From Agelaius tricolor (lineage: Eukaryota > Chordata > Aves > Passeriformes > Icteridae), in contig JALJCS010000001.1 of assembly GCA_023055355.1 (NCBI GenBank), forward strand, positions 68,923,381-68,987,380: DNA of 64,000 bases. The letters are read 5' to 3'. Of this stretch, positions 28,901 through 40,900 are shown one piece after another; the stretch's first letter is position 1, and every line of letters starts with the position of its first letter. Under the pieces are notes generated by a model. The model made no database searches, had not been told where the DNA came from, and was given only the letters and a program-made list of their open reading frames with translations. The translations under genes and the position numbers were made by a program.

Positions 28901-31900
28901 CACAAGAGGTTCTTTTGTCTCTGTCCCATAGGGTGATGCTGCTCTGTGTTGTCACTCACATTGAGACATTTCTGTGAAATTACAGACAACTCCCTGCTCC
29001 TGCAGGAACCTGAGCTGGCATTTAGTGCTTGAGTCCTCCTGCTTCACTCAGTGCCATGTGGCAGGAAATGTGGTCAAGGCATCACTGCACCTCATAGAAA
29101 ATCAGGCTGAAATGGGACAAAGCCCATGCATACACTCAGTGTAAGGAGTAGGATGCTGATTTTTTTCTCTGGCCTTTCTATTCAAAAATACTTGCTACAA
29201 CTACAAACATATTTTTTGTATGCCTGTAGTTACCAACCTGTATACATGTTATTTACCAGTAATTTATTAGTGGGATAGCAAGAGGATTTTTTTCTCCATC
29301 TTTGTTACTCAGTACTGTTGTTTGGAAAACCATACATTTCTCTAAACTTTCTTGAAACAGAAAACTTTGCTTTTCAGACTTTTTTCCAATCCAGCTGCCA
29401 ATCTTAAATGTTAACAAAGCATTAAACTGCAAGTGACCTTGCAGTTGCATTTATATGCAGGTAAAATATTGTCCACAATTGATCACAATAAAGTGGAATA
29501 TTTGATAAGAATTATTCTGACTTTCTTTTTTGAAACATGCTTGTAGGCTGCAGTTGGAATTGATACTCAGGTCATTTACCATAAAGGTAAAAGTGAAGAA
29601 CTTCTCATCCGAGCCATGCAGCTACAACGGACAGCACATGACAGTAAATATACATTCTTTCTACTTTCCCAATCAGCTTATAGCCACTAAAATAAATTTC
29701 AGAAGCACATCACTAAGCAGAATTACTGCTGCAACAGAATAGGTTATTGATTGAATTTACCACACAAAGTACTTGAAATGGCCATGGGCAGAGTTTGAGT
29801 AGCTCACGTTTTATCTTCCTACTAGATACTGATAGTTTATTTCATTCATGAAAAGTCCATTTCAGATACAACTATCATTTTAATGTGGGACCCTGCAAAC
29901 TGTTTTTCACTGAGTAAATATACTAAATTAAGTAGTTCAATTAAAATCAAATCACAGCAGCTTAAATGTTCAGAAAGCTGGATTTCACCAGTGGAGGGTA
30001 ATAATAAATGTTAAAGTAGTTTGGCCTTTCTTCACTGTAAATGAAAGAAAGATCTAGAATTACAGAATTACTTTTTAAAATTTTGAGGACAATTTGAGAC
30101 TATTCCTGTGTACCAGTTGCAGCCATTCTCAGCACTGTTGGTAAAGCAAGGACAAAGAATACTGACTGCAACACAGCTCTCCAGGTTTTTGGAAGACACC
30201 CTGTGGCAAGCAGGGGTGCTGCAGGGCTGGTTTTTCCTTTAGACTCTGTTAAGTCAGGAGTGCAAGTATGTCATAAACTAAAAGAGGCCATGGTATACTG
30301 TCCATGGCATAGTGAATACCTAAGGTCATACCTCCCCAGGACTGAATTTACCTTTTCAGACACTACTTGGATGCCCCTCAGCTGTGCCTTCCTTTTGTCC
30401 CCACAGGCAGCAGTTACACCATTGCAGACACCAGCTGGCAAGTCAATGGCACTGTGGCCAGAATGAACGCCCTGCGGAGCCAGCTGATGAGAGCCATCGC
30501 AAAAATGCAGTCAGCAGAGACAGGTTGGAGGAGGAACTTCATCTCTGTGATGCTTTATCTTCATACATTCAAGAGCACATTTTTATCTTTGAATATGGAT
30601 GTGAAGTTGCTTACTAGAGTTCGGCACTGTGGACACTTAAAAGAGTTTGGCTGAAACTACCAGACCTAGATATCAAATACCCTGCTTTAACACTTTCAGA
30701 ATGAAAATAAGTGTTTTGCCACTGAAATTTTTAATATTCTTCTTGAACCTTGTGCTGGTCTTGGCTGCAGTAGAGTTAATTTTCTTCACAGTGACTAGCA
30801 TGAGGCTGTATTTTGGATTTTTTTTGAACACAGAGTTGATAATACAGAGGTTCTTTTGTTGCTACTGAGCAGGGCTTACACGGAGCCAAAGCCTTTTCTG
30901 CTTTTCATGCTGGTGAGGATACTGGGGATGCATGGGAAGCTAAGAAGGAGCACAGCCAGGACATCTGACCCCAACTGACAAAAAGAATATTCCATTCCAT
31001 ACAGCATCATGCTCAGTGTATTATAAACTGGAGGGAAGAAGAGAAAAGGGAAGGGAAAGACAGAGAGTGGGCAGGGATGGGACACACAACGCTTGAATAT
31101 TTGAGAGAGTTCATTTCCTATCATTCCCTATTTGTTCTGTAGAGGAGGCCAGAGAGCGTTTGGAGCAAGCTCAGCTGAAGACTGCAGAGGCTGTAAGTGC
31201 CACCACAACAGTAACACAGGCTACCACCCCCATGGATGAGAACGTGAGGCTGTGGTCCCAAAACCTGCAAGACTTCCAGCACAATTCACAGGCATATGAC
31301 AGTGCTGTGCATTCAGCTGGGGATGCAGGTAGGGTGACCTGAAGTTTGCCATTCCTCAGTGTTAACAAATCACTGCAATAACATGTTGTATGAATTGTTT
31401 ACATTGCATATTCATCGTGTATAACCTTCTAGCATTTTGCCTCCATGAAAATTTCCACAAATTAGCAGTTGTCTTGGTCTTGACTATATTTTAAGAATGC
31501 TGGATCCTCAGGGACTTCCAAAAACTATTTAAACACTTAAGTGCTGAAGACTTACTGAATTCTAGTTCATTTTTATCAGGGTACCAAGGTCACATTGAAT
31601 GGTAAACAGCTTGTTTAAACACTTCTTCCCATTATGGTTGGTGATTTAGGGTTTTTTATTTATTTGCTTTTTAACATTGAGAAGCATTTGAAAACAGAGC
31701 CCTTTTGTCTTCAGGAGTGCAAACATGGAGAAGAAATGGTCCCTCACTTGATGAGCTTGTAGTCTAAACAAAGGGGTCAAAGAGGATAAAAGAGGAAATA
31801 AAATATTTAAGCAGGGTGATTTCTGGAGAAGCTTGTAAACATCACATTAATTCTACTTTTATTATTGGAAAAACTGGAAAAGTTATTATGAAAAATTTAA

Positions 31901-34900
31901 GGGAAATAAAAAGACAAAAGAAAAGCTAAGGCAGACTACAAAATTAAAATGAAGATGGTAGACAAGAGTAGAAAAAGAGACGTGAAAATGAAGCTGAAAT
32001 GAAGTGACTGTAGAAAGAAGGAAAAGAATAATTGGGGAAGAAAATAATCAATCTAGAAATGAAAATATCTGGAATAAAAAATTGATTACAGCACCACTAT
32101 TTATTGCTCCATGTATTCTTGAGGCTCACTTATCCTAAGATATTTATGGCTAGGGAGGTTGGAAGTCCAGAACAAGTCATTTCCTTCACACTTTTGATGA
32201 TACCATCACCTGCAAACCTGTTCAGTGATGTCTTTCCTCCTAAAAGTGCCCCAGAGAAATTCCATAATCTCATTGACTCTGTCTCCAGAAAGTCTGAATC
32301 TCAGATCTACTGCCCTAAGTCTTTTCTCCTTCTATCAGGAAGTTTGCAACTCAAGTGTCATTTTACTGCAAATGGTGTTATGAGCGCCAAACCCAACACT
32401 GTTTCTAGTGTTCCAAAGTCACAGTCTTCCCTCTCAGCTGGGGAATCCCAAGAGTCATGTTATTTTCAGAAGTCCATGATCCATAAGACCCTCACCGCTA
32501 TTATTTTTGGTTAAGTGAGTGCTCCCAAGAACTGGCATAGAAGTGGTTCCCTTTACGAGAAGAAATTCAGTGATATTCAATATCCCAATTTCTGGCTCCA
32601 GAACTGGAGGAAACTCAGATTTCTCTGAGCTTTTCATCAAAAGGAAACAGTGAACCTGTCCCTCTGGGAATGGGTAAGCTCACTGCTAGTCCCTGCACAG
32701 AGCTCCATAAGAGTGTAGTTAATATAACAGCACTTGTATTGAATTGCATTCCTGTAAAATGTTTTTGATCACCACAGAGTAGTTTAGGCTATGAGCTCTA
32801 ATTACCATGTAAAATCATGCAAATGTGGATATGACTGGCCTCCCAAGAGGGAATGGTACGATGAAAAATTTCCAAGTGAAACAGTGTGCTGTAGCTTACA
32901 CATGGGGCTGTTTTTATTCACCTTTACACTTGATTTACATTTAACATTTTCCCTTGCCAGCTTAGTGGGTAGAGCAGCAACACAGACTGCATTTGGCTCT
33001 TCATGCTCAAAATGCCAGCAGACATACAGGATTCAAAAAAAATCTGCTCATACTAGCTCTTGTACTGGAGGAAATATTTCCAGCAGCATTTGAGGTGCTC
33101 TGTAAGAGTGAACAGAGTTAAAATGGCCAGCTCTCCCTTGGCTATGTTCCCAAAAAGGAACAAGAACAGCTCCTATGTGATGTGCCTGGAAAAAAGTCTC
33201 TGTGATGGTGGGCTTGCAGGTCAGGAGTCACCTTGAAAATATTTGTTCCTATTTGAGCTCCTGGAGGGCCTGCTGACCACAAATTAACTGTTGGAGAGAT
33301 GCTAATATCCAACCTACAGCAAAGTGTGCCCTAGTACAGTTGTGGAGGAAGCTTTCCCATGGCATTTTTGCTCTGAAGGCATTTGATTTGTTTGTCTAAA
33401 GGCATGATGAGGTGTTTTTGCCAGAAAGATCCAGTGGAAATAGCTGAGAAGAGAGATGAGTGCCACACAGGAGGCTGGCACGGGTAGTGCTCCAGACAGA
33501 TGTGATTGTGATTGACAGCCCAAGAAGACAGATGCAGACATGGCAGGCACGGTGGAGCGTTCCCAGATCAGCTGTGTATTCTGCCAGAAGAGGTTGCTCC
33601 AACAGGAGCAATGTCCATCCAAGTCCAAAGAAAAGTCACAACAAATGTTCAGACAGGTGCCTGGAACACCAAAACACCTGATCTTCATGCCAATATCAGT
33701 GCCAGAGCAGGTGAAGCCTCTAAGCTGGCATGTCTGCACTGTCCTTGAATAAAGCTTTCACTTGGTGTTTGGAAGGGTGAGAGCATATCTTGGCTGTGCA
33801 GTTTGTCTGAGAATAGTCCATGCTGCCATTGTGCAGGGAACAGGCGGGCTTCAGCAGAGAGGGTGGCAGACAGTTTGGGAAGGAAAAAGTAAAAGGGTAT
33901 TTCCTTCTTGACAATTTCCCTTCTATTCTTTTTTTTTATATTTTATCATTGTGTAAGACTAGTTTTCTTTTCCACTCTCACCTTCTTCTCAAAGACAAAA
34001 ATCAAAATCAATGTTCTTCTGTGTTGAAGAATTTCATTATAAAGGCCAAGAGGAAGAGATTTATACTGAGATTTCACAATAGTTCTAGTAGTTACAGATG
34101 TCAGTTTTGTGTTTACATGTTATAGTAGCATTTCAAGTTTAATACATCAAATATCAAACAGAAAAGCCAGGTTTTAAGATAACAAATCAAACACAAGTCC
34201 AAGTGAGTTACAGATTATTAAAAACAAAAAAGTAGCTGCAATTTGCTAAATCATTTTCTGAGACTGCAGTATTTTTTGCCTTAAAAATGGAAAAAGGTAA
34301 AGAAAACTTCCTGTGAGTTGATTTGGGTTTTGTTGGGGTTTTTTAAATAGAAAATTTAACACATTTTGGGATCACCAAAATTTACTGTAATTCTTTGAGG
34401 ATTCATTAAAGTCATGATATTTTAATGTACAGTTCTTTATATAGAACAGCTGATTACTAAGTCCTTCTACATAAGGCCTTTCAGGACTAAATGGAAAAAA
34501 AAATTGAGGGTCTAAAGTTCTATATGGCCCACTCCTGGACTGAACTTGGAGAGTGAAACACAAATGAAAACAGCCAAGCAGAGACAGGCTGACAAATACA
34601 GATTTTTCACTCTATCCAAAAACAAGCAGACTTGTAGGACTCCATGGTGTATTCTCATATTCTGGGTTGAGATGAACGAGGCTGAAGCTTATTCAATGCA
34701 GACTGGAAGCACAGAAGAGTGATTTGAGTCTGCTCCTCCTCCCCTGTATTTTATACAGTTTCCTATATCTGATGATGAGCCCCTTTATCTGCCTCTCTGC
34801 AGTCTTCAGCCAGAAATGTTCAAGGCCAGGCTGGGTGGGGCTCTCAGCAATGTGGTCCAGTGCAAGGTGTCCCTGCCCACAGCAGGGGGGTTGGAACCAG

Positions 34901-37900
34901 GGGATCTTTAATGTCCCTTCCAACACAAGCCCTTCCGTGAGTCTCACACAAAGGTAAAAATACGACAAGAAGAACACAAGAGCAGGTGGATGTAAGTTGG
35001 CAACCCCTAAAATATAACTTTAAACCCTACAAATCTGGTCTTAACCTTTACAGTGAATCCATGTCATTAAAATTAACTCTGAATGCTGGATTTTTCTTAT
35101 ATGCACGTAGCTCACAGCTAAAATCGCATTTCATTATACTCAGCTTCTTGTACCTACATTTAATTAAAGATGAAAAATGATGTCATGTGTAAATATCCTT
35201 CAAAGGGCAGCATGTCATTGGAATCTGATGTGATAAAATTGGATTATAATTAAGGGTAGTTATTTTTCCTTCTTGATAATTTTTCTGCTTATCTTCTTGG
35301 GAAAGGACTTCTCTCACTTTGAACAGGAGAGAGCTCCTGCATTTCCCTTTGATAACAATGACATTTGCACAGCAACCACCTGAGGACACAGCAGTGAAAG
35401 ACCAAAGGTCCAGGACTCTAATTCATAACCCCTGGCAGATGCAGGCAGGAAAGTTAACAAGGTTACTAATCACAAGGCCTAGGACAGGTACTAAGCACAG
35501 TTTAGGTGCACTTGCATCATCATCATCATCATCATCATCTAAGGCCTTCTATTGTTGTACACCACAGGATGAAATTGGCAGTGTTTCTGTCATGACTGTG
35601 AGCCACAAGCAAACACATCTCCTGTGCAGCCACTGCTGCTGTCTGGGTGATGAACACTGGGAGGCACACATAGCTGAAAACAGCCTATACATCTCCCTCA
35701 CAGTGAATTTGAAGAGTTCATGAGCCATAACTCTTGGATGCTGTTCCTAGGTCAGCCCCAGATATCCAATGAGATGCTGAACAAATAATCCTTCTGCTCC
35801 AGTTGCCATAGATGTAAAATTAGGCTTAACATTCATTTGTCTTGAAGGAAGATTAAAACGTTAAAACTATTAATTTTCAGAGTTCCTTGAGGAAAGTATT
35901 ACAGAGGTAACACACCACAATATTACCTATGAGTCCTAAGAAAACATAGTGTCCTTTGTGCAAACTTATTTCCAAAACCTTTAGTAATACCAGATTCTTA
36001 GAAATCATTACCCTCTCTGGAATCACTGCATCTCACACATCATAATTATGACTTGGTCAGAAAGCAGAAGGAGACAGGTGAGCTAACCTAAGAGGATAGG
36101 GTGGAATATTCCTGATACAAAACCAGCCTTTCAAAGAGGAAAAAAGATCTGTCTCTTCTTTTCTAACTGCAGTGAAGAAACTTACAGAAGTTTTCCCTCA
36201 ACTCCTGGACAAGATGCGCAGAGTAGAACAGAAGGCACCAGCAAACAATATTTCTTCCAGCATTCAGCGAATCAGAGAGTTAATTGCTCAAACCAGAAGT
36301 GTAGCAAGCAAGGTAAAACTTTTGGACTTTTGTGACTTTTGGTTACTAGTGCTAATAATCAAATCTTACTGTAACCTCCATTTTCTTGGGCTATGCTAGA
36401 AGCACAAACCTGAACATTGTCACCTCCCCAAAACTGGATGAACAAAGCACATTGGAGGTCATTAAAAACTTTACAGTTACTATTTGCAAGCCTTTGACAT
36501 TATCATAGTATTCATGGTAGACTACTGTTACTGCAGTAGCAACTTGACAATAAAGGTTTGGGCACAATGTATAAGGTGGCCAGAACCACAAAACCTAATT
36601 ACCTAAAATTTGTAGGCAAATTTCCTACAAAGCTAATTACCATGAGTAATAATTACAGCAATTTAATGTAAGCTTTTCTGAGATGACAGCATTTTTTTTC
36701 CTTTCCTTTCCTTGAATTAATTTTCTGCAGGGTAAGAGAATCCTTGGCTCACACATATTTAATAGAGAAAAAAAAACCACTTTCATTACCATACATAAAT
36801 AATGAGGGTTTTTTCTCTAACAAGAGAGAGAAAAAGAAAACCAAGGTCAAGTATACTTAAATCCATTCAGAGAAATAAAAAATTGAGTGCATTATTGTAT
36901 GTTCACAGCGCTGGAACACAACTTGGAAAAATCAGTTTGTGTGTTGTACTTGACTGTTCTTTAAAATGTATTTTGTGATTCAGGTATACTGCGTTTAAAC
37001 TTGAAAACATTAGTTCAGTTATGTTGAAAGCATTTTGAACTAAAATGAACAGTTTTCCAATTTTTTTTAGCATCTCATAAATATCACTGTAGATTCAATG
37101 ATATAACAGGATTACTCATGAGCAGAAAATGGTTGTACTACTTCCAAAGCAAAGAAATAAATTATGGGCAGAAGTTTTATAGCTCTGTAAGAATTTCATT
37201 ATGTGGCATACATAGTAATGTAGCCCTGATTCAACTAAGCACACATCTATCTCCCACTGAAATGTAATTTACTTTATGAATATGCTTAAACAGAGTTCAT
37301 TAGGACCTTTAATCAATTTTAAGATCATTTTCTTCATAATCTGTACAGCATCTTTCAGGAAAGATTGTTACAAACATACAATTTACATGCCAATATATAG
37401 GTGCCAACTCCACTCTTGCAGTAAGCAAGACTGCTGGCACAGTATTGTTACATACTTACCTTAAGTAGCGACCCCAGACAACAACACCTGTCTCACTTTG
37501 CCCTTTTGCAACTGCAGGTCCAAGTCTCTATGATGTTTGAAGGCCAATCAGCTGTTGAAGTCAATCCAAAGATCAACGTGGAAGAACTGAAATCTTTCAC
37601 TTCCATGAGCTTGTACATAAAGCTCCACAAAGACAACCCACAGCTGGCAGCCTCTCCAGACAGATTCATTTTGTACCTCGGAAACAAGAATGTAAGAGAA
37701 TAGCCCAGTTAACTTTTATGCATAGATTAAAAAAGAAAAAAATTAAATCAGTTTGAAATTTATTTGCCCTCAGTTATTCCTCTCACTTTTTCTTTGTGTT
37801 TCAGAACAAAAGGTGTCTATTCTATGACCATCATTGATTTTGTGACAAGCAAAGAGCGAGGGTTCCTGAGACCCCTGTCCTTGAGACTTGTCACCCCAAA

Positions 37901-40900
37901 CAATGAAGGATTCTCTCTAAAAAGCAAATTAGACTTCCTGGCAGTGTACTGCTTTGATTGGCACTGCTGTGAGCCACACTTGCTATCTCCTCTGCCAATA
38001 CCGAGGTGCTCTGAAGCAGTTAATGTCACCTGCCTGGCTTCTGTGAGATATGCTTTAATCAGTTTATGCTGCTGACAGTGTCAATTCCAAATCTCTGAGG
38101 TCATAGGCCCACAAGATAGGCAGGCTTCTTTATCTGTGGCTTGTGCTGCTGTTGTACACTCTGTACACTCTCAATCATTACTTTGAAATAGCTGTTCTTT
38201 AAACTGTGGTTCTGAAAAGAAAAAAAATCACAACTCACGAGCCAGGTATCATTCTGGCAACCTACTACTTGGGAAGGTAAAGAGCCAGGCTTCATTTTTA
38301 AGCTTTCCTAAAAAGAATGTCTACTGAATATAAATCAAGTCAAACGCCTCTTGGCAGAATATTTAATTACAGCATAATACTTAGGCTTTAGACTATTTCC
38401 TGCACATGGCACTGCACACTAAATAATGATGAACAGCTTCCCATTGAACATGACTAATTCATGGTCAGCAGAGATCTCGTGACCTTCAATTTACCTCAGT
38501 CAAAATGGATATAAAATAAAATATCAGAGGCTTTTTTTCTGTACAGTTTTATGTGGTGAAAGCAACCAATTAAAGAATGAAGGTTTTGTTTCTATTTAAA
38601 TAGCTTTTGGTAATATTTAAAGGTGTCATTCAGTTTATCAAAGTGTACCTTTACTTATGTCCTGCATTAAATCTCTTTCAATGTTTTATCTCTAACATCC
38701 CTCTCCATTGGTGTTTTAGGCAAAACATTACATTGGTCTTGCAATTAAAAATGACAACCTTGTGTACATTTATAATCTGGGGGGCCAAGATGTGGAGATA
38801 CCTCTGGATGCCAAGCCAGTCAGCACCTGGCCTTCTTACTTCAGCATCATCAAAATTGAGAGGTAAAGTGATAACGTGTATTTCTCCAAAATCAAACAGT
38901 TCATGTTTTCCCAGTTCATGGGAAAAATCAAGCAGAAAACGCTGTGTCAGAACTGCTGATCAGGAATTTTCAGTCCCTGGTTCTACTCCTACTGAAATAA
39001 ATGGAAATTCTTCCTGCTTTTGAAGAGCCAAGACCCAAGGGGCCATAGGGAGGAAGAGATAGTGTCTGTGGTCCCTCCCTTTTTTACCTCCTGATTACTA
39101 GTCTTCTCTAAGGAAATAAAACCCTTCCTGTTTTCAGTTACCTCCCGAGATGGGGGCTTGTTTGTTCTTTTGTAAGTCTGGCCAACATGAAATTCTCTTC
39201 TCTTACAATTCTTTTCTGCAGGATCGGAAGACACGGCAAAATGTTTTTAACTGTGCCCAGTCTTAGCAGCACAGCTGAAGAAAAATTCATCAAAAAGGGA
39301 GAGGTTCTTGGTCCTGGCTCCCTTCTTAATTTGGAACCTGAAAATGCTGTTTTCTATGTTGGTGGAGTGCCTCCAGGCTTCAAGGTTGGTCAGATAAATA
39401 TTCTGTACTCAAAATTAAATAGTACAAACTAACCTTGCTAGACTTCCATTTAAACACAGAAATGGTAGATAAAGAAAAAGCCCTTATTTAGTCATTTATC
39501 ATCTTAGAACCTATCTTTAGTCATTTATCATCTTAGAATCTATCTTTTAGCCATAGTGTAGGTGTTTTGCCTAGCATATTTTGTGATACAAGTATGATGA
39601 TCAGGTGTCTGTGAGCTGCTGTTCAGGTTTCCTTGAAAGTACTAAAAGGAAGGCTTGCTAGCTGTTAAATAGCATGCATAAACAAAGGCCCATTTGTCCA
39701 ACCTTACTTGCAGGCTACCAGTATTTTTCTATACTAATAAGTTCTTGATACTTAGAATTGCTCTTTTACAACTGTCACAAAAATGTATTGCTACTATTAG
39801 GATCTTGTGGGAAAGGAGCAATATAGTCATTTGTTTGAATTTAAATTATCACTGATTTAAATCCAGACTTATAACAGCATGAAAAGTTGCCTGTGCAAAA
39901 TATGTCTGAAGACATGTGTGTGACCCAGTAGCATCAGTCTATTTCCTAATAGTCAGCATAAATTAGCACCTCACTTACCTGCTTCTGTGAACATACCAGT
40001 TTCTCTTTTGGAATTTAATGCTGTGAATGATCTTGGCTGTGAAAAGTGCATGGCTCAATAAAAATGCACCTAGAAAGACTTTAGAGAATCCTAAATTCTT
40101 TAAGCTAACTGTAGTAGGTTCTAAAAAGATCCAAACACTGATCCACAAGCAGCTCTTCTAAAAACATAAAAACAAAGAAAGAGTAACTCAAAACTTATGC
40201 ATTCCTGAGCTTGGCATTGTTATGACTACTAGATGCATGGTATGGCAGGAATTTTGGATTACTGAGCCCTGGGTGCAAACTGCCTGGGAATAGGACTGAA
40301 GATTGAATATCAGTTTCATACACACATGCACATACAAAAAGTCATCCAGCAAATGAACCCTCCAAGTCTGTTCCAGAGCATAGCAGAGGAAAAAGAAAAG
40401 AGGAGAGTGAAGTGGAAAGGGAAATAGGAAGAAAAGGATTCATGGTATTATTTGATAGGCATATGGGTCCCTTCCCACTTAGAAAAGGACACCTCACACT
40501 TTTATTGATTAACATAGAGTCTGATTTGTTAAAAGCTTTTTGCTTCCCTGTTACATACTTTGCAAATAGGAAATGCACCACTTAACCACTAGAACTCCCA
40601 TGCTTAACATAATTTCAAAGACTAGAAGAAACAAAGAAAAAAAAGAAAACATGATCATTTACCAAATGTATCAGTGCTGAAGATAAGAAGGTAATTTTCT
40701 TTTACAGCTACTTATATTCTGTATTGCTGTATTACCATTACTATTGTATCATAAGAAAATGGAAATCATGAGAAGATGAAGAAAAGCTACTTACAGTGAT
40801 CAAATTCTGAAGTACAAGAGGTGTTATTATTATCACACCTGTTCCACAAGGCAAAATATTTTAATGTAAAAAGAATGGTCTAGATCTGTTAGCTTTATTC

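Larger units (their letters stand above)
31329..36172. other. LAMA4 intron 15
   Basis: The largest intron in the window, 4.8 kb. It holds a purine-rich tract at about 31870-32065, a GC-richer block of unknown origin at about 33310-33890 with an AATAAA at 33749, a sense CR1 remnant at 34806-34945 and a (CAT)8 microsatellite at 35515-35538. ORFs of 100-141 codons in this intron have no recognisable product. Confidence 0.7.

Noticed and set aside
32791..33093. ATG-started 100-codon ORF with several cysteines
   Set aside because: The cysteine spacing fits neither an EGF-like module nor a zinc finger that I know. The ORF lies deep in intron 15 with no splice partner.
33314..33739. 141-codon antisense ORF
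   Set aside because: Three plus-strand ORFs overlap it, and there is no recognisable product. Listed only as part of the unexplained GC-richer block.
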